Assembly (NCBI RefSeq): GCF_010015445.1
Contig: NC_053120.1
Span: 12,293,597-12,357,596, forward strand
Direction: 5' to 3'
Length of the DNA: 64,000 nucleotides
Origin: Perca fluviatilis
Lineage: Eukaryota > Chordata > Actinopteri > Perciformes > Percidae
The number at the start of each line of letters is the position of its first letter. The stretch's first letter is position 1. Both the position numbers and the translations under genes were made by a program. The notes under the pieces were generated by a model that was not told the origin of the DNA, ran no database searches, and worked only from the letters and a program-made list of their open reading frames with translations. This document shows, one piece after another, positions 52,311 to 63,296 of the stretch.

Positions 52311-52495
52311 GTGCCTGGTTAGCTCACCTGGTATAGCGGGCGCCCATAGAGGTTTACTCCTCGAGGCAGCGGCCGCGGTTTCGACTCCAATCTGCGGCCC
52401 TTTGCTGCATGTCATTCCCCCTCTCTCTCCCCTTTCAAGTCTAAGCTGTCCTATACAAATAAAGGCCTAAAATACCAAAATAATTATCTTTGAAA
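52311..52495 (+). mobile_element. tRNA-derived SINE
   Basis: An A-box-like TAGCTCACCTGG (about 52319) and a B-box-like GGTTTCGACTCC (about 52377) mark a tRNA-type head with extra bases between. The body TGCGGCCCTTTGCTGCATGT and the AATAAAGGCCTAAAATACC tail are those of a well-spread teleost SINE. It sits between two TG tracts and its tail runs into (GT)n. It is not called a tRNA gene because the cloverleaf is incomplete and the SINE body follows. Confidence 0.8.
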
Positions 52496-52498
52496 GAA

Positions 52499-52499
<1 letters not shown>

Positions 52500-52593
<94 letters not shown>
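52500..52593. repeat. (GT)n microsatellite at SINE tail
   Basis: Directly follows the SINE 3' end, so it may have expanded from the SINE tail. Confidence 0.96.
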
Positions 52594-52596
<3 letters not shown>

Positions 52597-52904
52597 TTCA
52601 GTCATTGTGTATGCATGTATTTGTGTTTGAGCGTGTGAATGTGGGGTGTGTGTGATGGTGTATGCAGGCATTCATTGTTGCAAATTGTGCATTAATGTCT
52701 ATGTGTTTTTGATCATTATATAAGATTGAGACTTAGGAATGTAATAGAATGTGTATATATACAGTATGAAGGCTCATTGTTTTTACCAATTTTCTTTAAA
52801 AAAATACCCAGATTCTAGACTCGTCTTGTGATTAATTTAGTTTGTACATTTATGCCTAAACAATAGCCACACTTATTAATTATATGGCATTTGCTGTGTG
52901 ATAT

Positions 52905-53080
52905 CAAAATCAGAATACTTTATTGATCCCCTCAGGGAAATTATTTAGTTGCAGTTGCTCACAGTCAATTCAAGGTAAAATAATAGTAAGAAAAGCACAA
53001 ATAAGTATATAAAGCATAGCTACAGTTAGAAATAAATACAAATGTTAAGTAGAAGTAAGTGACATTAGGTTACAAATAAG
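52905..53080 (+). repeat. Dispersed repeat containing CTTTATTGATCCCC
   Basis: CAGAATACTTTATTGATCCC followed by CTCAGGGAAATTATT is a string common in 3' ends of fish retroelements. Class and limits are not certain. Confidence 0.4.
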
Positions 53081-53369
53081 ATTAGGTGATGGGTGATGTT
53101 TAATTTTAGACACAACGCTCTCTAAAAGTTTGTTTCTGTCGAGGTGGCACACCTCCAATGTAAAGCACTGTGGGTAATCCTGGTATAAGCTGATTTTACA
53201 AGGATTTCATGTCCTCATGCATCAAAGAGTTTGATGCGCTGATCACTGCAGTTTAGCTAAAGTAAACAAAGTCTTCTTGTGGTAAGCACAGTTGAGGATA
53301 TTCTCTGCATATTAGAGAGTCAAGAGAACCACAAACAAGCTGTTTAAGTACTTTTAGGGCCTTAATGTA

Positions 53370-53718
53370 ATTACAAGTAGGGCTGCACAATATATTGTTT
53401 TTTTTATCGTCGATATTAACTGGCACAATAACCATATTGCGAAAGGCTGTGAAATATCGAAAAAAAAACACACAGAGAGTTTTTTTGGTTGAAAAAAGCA
53501 GAACAGTCTTCAATTTGTCTAATAAAAAAATGTTGGAAATGATTTCCTTTCATTTGTTTTAAATTCAACAAGCAATTAGTTTTATTTTAGCAGAATACTG
53601 CAAGCTGCAGAACTGAGTAACTTTAAGTACACTGTTCTATGTATCGCAAGTAACATCATTATCGCGCAATTCAACGTTAACGCATATTTCCCTCATATCG
53701 TGCAGCCCTAATTACAAG
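53370..53718. mobile_element. hAT-type MITE with 8-bp target duplication
   Basis: The element (53378-53710, 333 bp) begins TAGGGCTGCACAATAT and ends with the reverse complement of TAGGGCTGCACGATAT. ATTACAAG flanks it exactly on both sides (53370-53377 and 53711-53718). An 8-bp duplication plus this TIR start is diagnostic of the hAT superfamily. No transposase frame. Confidence 0.93.
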
Positions 53719-54080
53719 CAAAATTTGTGTTGGTGCTGTAAATGATATTCCTATACTCTTTTTTTTTTTTTTGCTACCATAACATTACAATTCATTTTAT
53801 GCTAAAAGCAATTAGCAAAATTAGCCGAAGAAACTAACAGTGTGTCAGAAACCAATTTTTGGCCTACAAACCTGTCTTACGGGTGTGTATTAGATACCAT
53901 TTTGAAAAATAAAGACAGAAAATAATGAGCCCTCAATACATCAAGTAAAGTGTGCGAGGCGTGTTTGTGTGTGTGAGTGCTTAAAGCGCCGCTCTGTGTC
54001 CCCTGGGCTGTGTTAACGCTCCCGCCGTCTGTTGTTGTTGTGTGTGTGTTAAACACATGCAGTCCCTATCCTTGCCACAG

Positions 54081-54253
54081 TGGTCATCGGATTACTCTGC
54101 ACCGGCGGATACCTGGTTTGGCGCAACTGGCGGCGCAAGAACACCAAGAGCATGAACTTCGACAACCCCGTTTACCGCAAAACCACAGAGGACGACGATG
54201 ATGAAATCCACATCGGGCGGCACAGCGAGTCCATAGGCCACGTTTACCCGGCA
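54081..54253 (+). CDS. lrp8: lrp8 exon 18: membrane span and cytoplasmic tail with NPxY
   Basis: A 173-bp exon, phase 1 in and phase 0 out. It encodes (V)[20 protein letters not shown], then [43 protein letters not shown] is the endocytosis and Dab1-binding motif; [16 protein letters not shown] is essentially invariant in LRP8. The acceptor at 54080 was preferred over 54062 because it restores the normal span length (VIPI-VVIGLLC). The donor GTGAGT at 54254 lies exactly after GHVYPA, where the LRP8 tail is spliced in mammals. Read-through gives a different end (see next feature). Confidence 0.96.
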
Positions 54254-54364
54254 GTGAGTGACAGCCACAGTCAACCATTCATAGCGCTTCCACTAGGGGG
54301 CGGTGTCACAGACAGCAACTCTCACTGGTACTCAGGGGCGCCGATGCTCTCCAGCAGCAAATGA
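54254..54364 (+). CDS. lrp8: lrp8 alternative tail by retention of intron 18 start
   Basis: If the exon 18 donor is not used, the frame continues for 36 codons: [20 protein letters not shown], then [16 protein letters not shown] and a TGA at 54362-54364. The extension is Ser/Pro/Gly-rich with no membrane segment. It would replace the RVALSLEDDGYP end. It may be only chance open frame; whether transcripts use it cannot be seen from the genome. Confidence 0.35.
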   Translation: MSDSHSQPFIALPLGGGVTDSNSHWYSGAPMLSSSK

Positions 54365-55645
54365 GAGAAGCTGCAGCAGAAATGAAGCAGTTTGGATTAT
54401 TTTGGATATGGGAGGATGGGCAGGGGTTTGGGAACGCCCGTTTGTTGTACACGTAGGCCTGGTGGAAAGAAAGAACAGGCTTGCACACGCACACAATCTC
54501 ACGCATCATTTTTACAGTAATCACTGAAAACACCAATCATACACACACATACAGTAAGCCCTTCACCAGAACATGATCATGTTCACATTTATTCCACCTT
54601 CATGACTATAATATATCATACAGTACATATGTTTATCATCATCATCTTTATTGCCAACCTGCCACCCCATTTACTTCGTGATGTGTTGTTCTGGTGGTTG
54701 AAGTGTTTGTTCTGTTTCTGGGCGACGTTTCTTATGAGGCCCCCATTTTCTGACAAAACTCATTACACAAACACATATCATCTTTGTTTACGGAAGCAGC
54801 TCATGCAAAAGTTACATTTTTGTTCAAATGGACTAGACAACAGAAAAATACGTGCCACAAGGTAGTACCCCTTGTCAGAGAGGAATTTTGTGGATGTTTC
54901 TCGGTTATGTTTGCTGCTAAAAATTATAGCAATGGGTCGTCCAGACATTAGAGGGGCACTGAGGCTCAAATAATTACTGCTGTCTTGATGCAGTGTAATG
55001 GTGTTAATTTCTTAGTAGAAAAGTTTTTTTTAGTGTTGAGTCTTTGAAGAGAAAGAGGACTAGCTTTAGAGTCGCCTCAGATAGCTGACTGAAAGGAAAG
55101 CAGAGGATTGGACTCGACCATTCTGCAAATAAATTGTATTTCTAGAGTAGATAGTAACATCATGACATTGCTTGATTTTATTTTTTCGTTACAGTGTAAA
55201 TAAGACATGGAGGATTAAAATGGGAGCACAAATCAGAAAATAATTTATCTCCTATTCTATCTTGAGTGCAGTTGCAGAATCCATGGATCTCCACATTTCA
55301 TGACTTGCACACAACCCTGTTGATTTTCCATTAATGCAGATGCATTTTTGAGAATCACTTATCAGTCATGAAGCTGCATTTTCTACAATCTCCAGAAACA
55401 ACGCCAGCTGTGATTTGCACAAAAATGCACTTAAATGTACAGGACACTTATGACATTTATTGAATATTTTTGTTGTTTTAGGTATCGGAAAGCAGGCAGG
55501 GAAGGGCAGCCAAAACGGATTATAGGGGGGTGGGAGTCTAGCGCTTTGATCGGTTGGCATGGTAACACAGATTTCTTTGTGGTGCTCCAGAGAGAAAGGA
55601 GGCAAAGAATTCTGGGTATCATTGGCATGATGACAGGCTGGAGAG

Positions 55646-55657
55646 ACACACACACAT

Positions 55658-55688
<31 letters not shown>
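55646..55688. repeat. (CA)n microsatellite
   Basis: CA repeat with one TG interruption. Confidence 0.95.
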
Positions 55689-55690
<2 letters not shown>

Positions 55691-55775
55691 AAACAGGTGC
55701 ACAACGGAGACATATTAAGATTCAAGGTCGAAACAAACAACCGCCCTCAGTGAAGGGCTCCAGAGAGGGAACTAT

Positions 55776-55776
55776 A

Positions 55777-55815
<39 letters not shown>
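55776..55815. repeat. (CT)n microsatellite
   Basis: About 19 CT units with one TT. Confidence 0.95.
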
Positions 55816-55820
<5 letters not shown>

Positions 55821-55923
55821 CCAGTTTTATTATTTACATATTCACAAATCTCTGTTATTGTCTTGATTTTTTTTTTTTACTTGTTTTCTTCTTTTCCTCT
55901 CCTCTTCTTTCCTACCGTGGCAG

Positions 55924-56016
55924 TGTGGCAACTCAGACAGCCAGAGAAATCAGGTTGGCAATATGTGGGACCAGACATTTTCAGCACTAGGCAGGCATCC
56001 TGCATTCTTCACATAG
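55924..56016 (+). CDS. lrp8: Candidate alternative lrp8 terminal exon (unproven)
   Basis: A very strong acceptor (about 50 nt of pyrimidines, then CTACCGTGGCAG at 55912-55923) precedes a frame that, joined in phase 0 to GHVYPA, reads CGNSDSQRNQVGNMWDQTFS, then ALGRHPAFFT and a TAG at 56014-56016. Splice strength and phase fit. No homology to known LRP8 tails is recognised, so it may be a decoy. Confidence 0.2.
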   Translation, partial: CGNSDSQRNQVGNMWDQTFSALGRHPAFFT

Positions 56017-56247
56017 GAGCAGCCGGAGAAGGAGGCAATGAACAAGGGGGGGGGGGATTGGAAGGAGGAGAAGGGGAAGGTCAGGGAGCTGAGGGAGAAA
56101 TGAGAACTGCAAAAAGAAGCAGGAGAAATGGATTCCATATGAACCTGCCATTTCTTTTCCGGGCACCATCTAGGCTTGAATCTCTTTCTTTTTCTCCTGA
56201 TTTCTTCTGTCCATCATGCTACTCTGTTTTCTTTTGTCATGTATCTC

Positions 56248-56367
<120 letters not shown>

Positions 56368-56414
56368 CTTCACCAGCCTACTGTGGTAACAGTCTTTTTA
56401 TCTGCTGTTTGCAG

Positions 56415-56453
56415 CGCGTGGCACTCAGTCTGGAGGATGATGGCTATCCATGA
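56415..56453 (+). CDS. lrp8: lrp8 exon 19: C-terminal peptide and stop
   Basis: Twelve codons, RVALSLEDDGYP, then TGA, directly after CTGTTTGCAG. Joined in phase 0 to GHVYPA of exon 18 it reproduces the short-tail LRP8 isoform. Human LRP8 ends in the same peptide with Leu in place of Tyr. VLDLR ends differently, so this small exon is the best single proof that the gene is lrp8. Confidence 0.95.
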   Translation, partial: RVALSLEDDGYP

Positions 56454-59400
56454 GGGGGGGGATGCAGCCTGCCCCCCTTCCCAATTCCATCCTGGCCCCT
56501 CCTCTCACCACAGCCTCTACACCACTACAATGAGGCCAGTACAACGCAGAGGAGAAAGAGAACGGGGTCCTCATTTTGCCTCCCCCTTTTGAGGAGCAGG
56601 GATGACATGTACTTCTTGTAAATCCCCCTTCCTCTCCTACTTTCTCCACTGGGGTAACATTACTACCACTACTAGCCACTACTACTTTCCTTAGTGCTAG
56701 TTTATTAGTAGTCTCTGCTCCACTCCTCTCTTCTCTCTGCCTCTTGTTAGCTGTAGTGGTGTGTAAAATGCTGCTTGATGATTTTGTTCAAACTAACCTC
56801 ATTTGGCTGTCTCCGTGCACACTGTAAATAGAAGGCTGTCTGACCACCGTACAGGGGGAAAAAGCTGGCATTATTTAGAATTCCTCATATGACGTTTTAT
56901 TTATTTGTATGTTTCCTGTTGTAAATATGTAATCAGCATATCTCAGTGCTACAGAGTTACAGGCAGATGTGTTCAAGTTTGCAAGGATATAGAGTTGTAG
57001 GCAAGGATGTTATTTTCTTCATAGTACCCTTTACATCTTGAGTTTACTTTACAGATTTTTTTCAAACAGGGGAATGTCATCCTTTTTCACACCCAGCCTC
57101 TCAGAATCGCCCCTTGACATATTGTATGTAGGCAGGCAAAGCTAAATATAGCCAAGGGGAAAGGAGACAGAAAGAAATGATGGGGTTGTCTGCATGTTTG
57201 GAGGTGATTTCGGGGTGAAAGAGTTAGTAGGGTGTTTTTTTCTCTTTTGAGGGGAATAGGAGGATTTGTGCCACCAGAGGGTAGTGCCTCAAGGCAAAAA
57301 TCAGCAGGGCAGAAAAGGCAAAGGATTATGGGTAATCCTCTCTCCTGCTATCAGAGGTGTGCGTACAGTCGATAATGAATTTGGGATTGTTTTCTCATTT
57401 GCGGCGGGTGTTAGGACTCACGCGTTCCTGAGTTTTTGTTTGTGTCTGCTGCAATCAATATGTTAGAGGTAAAACTTCATTTTCAGACAGCAGAGTGTCA
57501 CAAAACACTTTTTGAGATATCAATGATGCTTTGAGGTACTGAGCTCTTTGACTTTCAACCCTAGCACTGAGCATGACTACACATAAATACTTTTTTTGAA
57601 ATTCAGAAGACAGGACACTTTATGTGGTTTCTAGATATGTTTACATTTAAATGCATAGTTGTGCATTCTGTATTGGAATCCTGTAGGGATGAAGTATAAA
57701 TTAAGTATGAGAATGCAAGCAGCGTACTGATCTATTGACACAAATATTTTTTACAGCAGTCCATTTTTGTTGTATTTTTGGCTCCAGTAGTCTTTAACAC
57801 TACATTATTCTTATAGGTATAGCTCCCACAACATCACTTTTCTTTCATTTGACATAACATGGTTTCATAACTTCCCAGTAAACATCAATCGCAGCATTTT
57901 AGTGGATTCACAGCACTGCTTTTGGTGTTTCTTAGCATGATAACTCCTCCCTCTTTAGTCCCCTATCTTGGCAGTGTGTTTTCTGGATGAGGTGGTGTGT
58001 GTTTTGTTTTTTTTATTTTTTTTTATTTACACATATAACATAAAACAATAAAAAGAAACAATATATCATTTGCAATAGAAAAAGACTCCACATTTGAAAG
58101 GAATCACTTTCCGCTGTCACTGACTATTAAGTGTCGGTTGTTAGTGGCCCTGTTTTGTATGAGCAGATAAGTAATACGCCGAGGCTGACTGAGCCGAGCA
58201 CTGATTTGATTTGAAAGCTGGATAGAGAGGAAGCGTGTAAACCAGCGTAAAGAGCTGATCTTTCATTGGCTTGCCACAGACTCCAGCCCATTGAATCACA
58301 TGGAATTCATGCCCAGTGACTATTGCAATAATTGCACATGATGTGTTGTAATAGTAAGTTACTGGAGTCCGTTATGACGAGTTAATATGATCGCTGTTAA
58401 GAGTTATGGTAGAATAACAACTTTCCTATCCTGGATGTAATTTAGTGTCAATACAGGGCATCTTGAAGATGTTAAGCACACATATAATGCTTTATATAAA
58501 GTTTATAGGTGTTTTACTTTGTCCGAATTTTAGCTACAACACTGGTCTTCCATCATAAGAATAACAAATCCGAACAATGTGGCAATTCAGCTGAACTGAG
58601 CTAAGAAATGCTTTTGTTTTTCAGATGTTCAGTCTTTTTTTAATAACGAGCAAAAACAAGTATAGAATGCAAAGATTAAAGTCTTCCATTGTAGGCTATA
58701 GACTCAGCGTATGCATTCATCTTACTATACAGACAGTATGTGCATACAAACAAACAGTTGTTTAATGGTAGTTATTATTCATGGTTTCCTGGAAAGTTTT
58801 GTCCAGTGTGAATGCTCAGGAAAACAGACAAAGACAAAGGTAAGCAGGAAATGACTGCCAGGATTTAGACTAAACTCTACGCAAACAGGTTTATGCTTGG
58901 AAGATGAATAGTGGGCCATTCATTTTGCTGGATTTCTGCTGATGTTGTGTCGCGGGATTCTGACCTCCCTCAGAAGGATGCCACTTTCTTCTCTCCGTTT
59001 ATGATGCACAGTGGGGGATTTCTATGAACTGAATGTGACAAGTGGCATGCTAGACAGGGAAATTATAGTCCTCTCCGGGACTGCACTCCCCTACGTCTAT
59101 CTAATGAAGCAGGATTGAGCACAAAGGGGAGGCCATCTCCCTTCATCTTACCCTTGCACAGATGAAGCCAAATAAAATGCATTACACAGTGGAGAAGACT
59201 GTAACACAGCTCAGCATATTCCCAGTGAGTTAGTTGGTTTGTTTTTGGCAGAATATAGGATTGACATGTAGGAGACAGTTTGAATTGGCACAGTTGCGTT
59301 TTGGTATAAACTGTGGTCATTTTTTCATATTTTCATTCGGTATGATGGCCGTGGGAATTGTTAAGAATGCTCACAATTTCATATGTTTTCATAAAAAAAC

Positions 59401-59977
59401 TAAATCTAAGTCCTAAAGGAAAGATGTAGATGATGTAAGATGCCAAGAAAGATGAAACCGGTCAGATATCTTTGTGAATTTAAGATTAAATAAATCACAA
59501 ACCTGATGATGGATTGAACCCTGAACTCACTCCACATAGTTTCCTTCATGTCCATGTTTGCTGCAGGTCTAATGGAGTTCCATACGGAGGGTATTCAGTT
59601 AGGAGAATAAATTGCTTATTCATTGAGGTGACTGAGCGTGGCATTGTAGAAACGTTATTATTGCTACAGTGTGAAGACAGATTGGCTGGTCGACTTTGTG
59701 GCCACCTTGAGAGCCGCCCCTAAAGGACGCTAAACAGGTCCAGAAAGGGACTGGTATCATTCATCACATAGTAGGTAATAATTGTAGTGGTAGTAGAGGA
59801 CATGCTTTGACAGTATGCTGTCTGGACATTCTTGATTCATATTGTTAGGAATCATTTAGGGCCTAACCAATGCCCTAATGGCAGCATAATCATAGTTTTA
59901 CTATCAGTCAGCTCCATAAACAACATGACAGTCAGAAGGATCAAGTTGAGCACTCTGCCTCATGCTGAAGAATAATG

Positions 59978-59979
<2 letters not shown>

Positions 59980-60022
<43 letters not shown>

Positions 60023-60066
60023 TGTGTGTTTGGGTGTGTGTGGGTGGGTGGGTGGGTGGGTGTGTG
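59980..60066. repeat. (TG)n followed by (GGGT)n
   Basis: TG tract with one TA, then several GGTG/GGGT units. Confidence 0.95.
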
Positions 60067-60261
60067 TTTCTGTACATATGTTCAGTTGTTTAGTTATTGT
60101 AGGACAGGCATGATGTGTAGGTACACTTGTTTCTCACTCCAGGTCCGTTTTTTGTTAATTATTATTAACTTGAAGTCTTTTCATTGTTAAGTCAGTAGTT
60201 GCTGCAGTGTTACATGTGCAACATGATAACTAGAACAAAGGTATTTAACACGCATCTTAAA

Positions 60262-61600
60262 GGTCAGTACATCTCGTACATTTCATTTGTACAGAGAGTC
60301 TGGCCACTCTCCATTGACAAGTGTTAACTTCCTTGAAGGCGGGTACTCTGTTGAAGTTTAAAATTACTGGATCTGCCATAACCAATCGCTAACGTTTGGT
60401 CGTGACGTCGGCTTAGCATCGCTAGCGTTCCCCTTAGCCAAGTCCTTCACCACTAACGGAGCGAGCTGGAAAATCAAACTTTTCATGAACCCCGTGGCCA
60501 CCAACAAAACTCAGCAAAGATTGTTCTTGCTCGGGCTTTAACTTCAGGATATTCGGCAGCGTTGCCACAACGGACCGAATGGCTTCGCTCGCATTTTTTT
60601 CGGCCGCCATTATGGAACTATAACTCAAACTAGTGCACAACCTCAACGTCATCGTTCTCAGCCACTCCCTCTGTTCGCTGATTGGACCGGTAAAGATTTG
60701 GCCGAAGAAAACCCGCGAATCAGTCCCTCCAGAAAAACGTGATTATGCGATTGCATAATTCAATGCATAATCAGCCAAAGTCCGCATATTCATGCGGGGG
60801 CCGCATTTTTTCAAATATGCCGCACTCTCGCCGCATTAATTGCTGATTTCCGCGCAAAATATGCGGTGCATGCATGATTTCATAATCCCCGCATTTTCAT
60901 TGCAAAAAAGTCACATATATCTTAGCAGAAAGTTGAAAAAATTTTGCGTTTACTTCACACAAGAGCAGCCATTTTCCCCTGTTGCCATGGGAACGTTATG
61001 AAGTGACGTAATTACGCGACGTGAACATCATCGAAAAGCAGGTGGAGGTTGAATTTGACATGTAGGCTACTTTGAGTCTCTTAAGTTGGTATCCAATAAG
61101 AAAGGTATCTTAATATCTGATGTGTACTCAAATTTCTTTGTTTAAGTGCTCCTGCTGTCTATATTATTAACGATTTTTGAAAGTCTGTCTCTTTTGTATC
61201 TTTTATTTCCCTCAGTTTAGACTATTACTTTTACTTTTACATTAATATTATTTGTATATATTTTTGTATCTTATTTGTTTACTTATTGCAATGACTGAAT
61301 ATCTGTAAACTATTTTTGGAAATTAAGTTTAAAAAAAGCAGGGTGTTGGGGGAATCACTTTTTCTTCTCTTTTTCATCAAACCGCAGTTTTTGCAAGTTC
61401 CCGCAATAAAATCGCATAAAATTGCATCAATAATCCCGCATATTCCATCGCATTTTTTAAGAAAACGTGCCGCATAATCAAGTATTTTTGCCCGCAACAA
61501 TCACAAGAAACATTTTTCTGGAAGGACTGGCGAATATACCGCAAACCCAGACGACATACTGAAGGAAAATTAAAATTGAGCGGAAGTTCGTAGGAGGGCG
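60262..61600 (-). mobile_element. Second copy of the helicase-fragment transposon, split by a nested element
   Basis: Reverse-strand sequence is closely similar to 4378-4964: the same TCATTTGTACAGAGAGTCTG end, helicase-like peptide (minus strand, about 60434-60612: ASEAIRSVVATLPNILKLKP, EQEQSLLSF) and promoter-side end with GGAGGGCGGAGCCAGG. It is cut between CCCGCGAAT and CGAATATACC by an 809-bp insertion (60721-61529). The outer ends have diverged and no flanking duplication could be fixed. Confidence 0.8.
60715..61535. mobile_element. Nested DNA transposon with 6-bp target duplication
   Basis: The element 60721-61529 (809 bp) starts CAGTCCCTCCAGAAAAACGT and ends with the reverse complement of CAGTCCTTCCAGAAAAATGT, a 20-bp inverted repeat with two mismatches. 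GCGAAT flanks both ends (60715-60720 and 61530-61535), and removing the insert restores the continuous sequence seen in the 4378-4964 copy. Both subterminal regions are crowded with GCAT/CCGCAT motifs on the two strands, possible transposase sites. It has no long coding frame. A 6-bp duplication is unusual; superfamily not assigned. Confidence 0.88.
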
Positions 61601-61949
61601 GAGCCAGGCGGTTGCACCAGCAGTTCATAAATTCCAACTTTTGTGGAGATTGATGCATCACCAAATTAAAATGAGGTGTGACCACACAGACGTGCATAGA
61701 ACTTGTATAGAGATTAGTTGTTACTAAAACCATTTTTGTGACTTCTGTTTGAATAGTTGATTGCTTGTGCTTCGTCAACACAGCAGATGTTTCTTAACAA
61801 TGACACAGTGCTTAAATCTTTACTAGCTGAGACCTTCCTCATGTTTTAATGGTGAAACCCAATTTAACAAATCACTAGTTTGAAACTACAGTAGCTGGTT
61901 GTTACTAAATAGTTTAGAGGGACTTTACACACAACTGTGTGTGTGGATC

Positions 61950-62280
61950 AAGGGTGTAACTTTGGTTGTGGGGGAGACACAATACCTGGGGTCTGGGGGT
62001 CCTCCACCAGAATTTTTTTTTTTCCAATTTGAATCCCATTTCCTGCATTTCTAAATTCATTTATAGGGACGAAGGTGATACAAAATCCAGGAAATAATTA
62101 GGTTGACCATAATGATAAATTATGCAAGAAAGAATAGTACCAAACTATGTATAAGAATCTTTATTGCTTAAAATAGGTGCCAGTCACAGAGACTCATAAA
62201 TCAAAATAATATCAAAACAAATTTGAAAGTGGGGGGGACACAAACAGGATTTTGGAGGGGGCGTGATTTATGAGCAGCTG
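61950..62280. repeat. Dispersed repeat with GGGTGTAACTTTGGTT head
   Basis: GGGTGTAACTTTGGTTGTGG followed by GGGGTCTGGGGGTCCTCC, and later GTGGGGGGGACACAAACAGG, is a string set I recognise from fish interspersed repeats. Class unknown. Confidence 0.4.
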
Positions 62281-62932
62281 GTGCAGCACAATCCAGGTTC
62301 TGAGAATCCGAGAATACATACGTCCCTGCTCAATAAAATGTCTATGATGTGTAGGCCTATTCATCTATAGACTGAACTCACACATTCATAAAGCATTGGG
62401 ATGTTCCTCATAAACCCCTAATGCATAATAGGCAGGTTACTATCACACCTTAATTATGTCAAGCCATCCATAATAAGGTGGTGTCTGGTTTATTTTATAC
62501 GAACACTGTTACATTATAAGCTCATTGTAGAAAATTCTAACAGCCGTGATAGCCCATAATCCAACATAATTTTAGTGTTCCTGATTTGTGCTCCCTGTTT
62601 TTTAACTCTCCCGTTGCATGTCCCTCTCTTCCTCTCTGTGCTTTTTATCCTATCTTTTCTGAGCAGGGAATCTGACCCATGCCATTCTTTACCAGGATGC
62701 TCTGACTGCTTTCTAACATCACTCACCTCTCTCCACCACTTTATTTCCTCATGCACTGTATCAAAAGTAATGCCAGCTGTAAGGCTTCAAGTCTTTCCGT
62801 GGTTCCTATACTACTGAGTTTTTGTTGAGCCTAGTCAGCATTGCTGTCTCTGTGCACTCCCATCTTCATCTTAGCCATCGACATATTTCCTTTGGCAAGG
62901 GCTATCAGTCTTTGGGTTGACACTCGACAAAC

Positions 62933-62934
<2 letters not shown>

Positions 62935-62963
<29 letters not shown>
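62935..62963. repeat. (CA)n microsatellite
   Basis: About 14 CA units. Confidence 0.95.
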
Positions 62964-62965
<2 letters not shown>

Positions 62966-63237
62966 GAAGAAATAACTGGAAGGGAATAACCCGGAATCCC
63001 CAAAATAACAAGGAAACGCCCAGAGCTGGGGGGGGAAACCCCTCCGGGTCATGAACCAGCAAACGGACATAAAACCGCCCCCACCTCACCCCCCAGCTAC
63101 AGGACTGTGGAAGGAGCCCTCATTGACTGTACATGGCTGGCAATTAGCTCTTGGTAACCCAGTGACTTTCCTTTATCAACTGTTTCCTCTTATTATCACG
63201 TGTTTTTTGGACTATTAGTCTGTAAACTGTGGTTGTT

Positions 63238-63241
<4 letters not shown>

Positions 63242-63294
<53 letters not shown>
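63242..63294. repeat. (CT)n microsatellite
   Basis: About 26 uninterrupted CT units. Confidence 0.96.

Positions 63295-63296
<2 letters not shown>

Noticed and set aside
52311..52400. Possible tRNA gene
   Set aside because: A/B-box-like sequences are those of a SINE head; the acceptor stem is not formed and the SINE body follows.
57266..57466. Short plus-strand frame in the region after lrp8
   Set aside because: No recognisable domain, no codon-use or splice support; probably 3' UTR.
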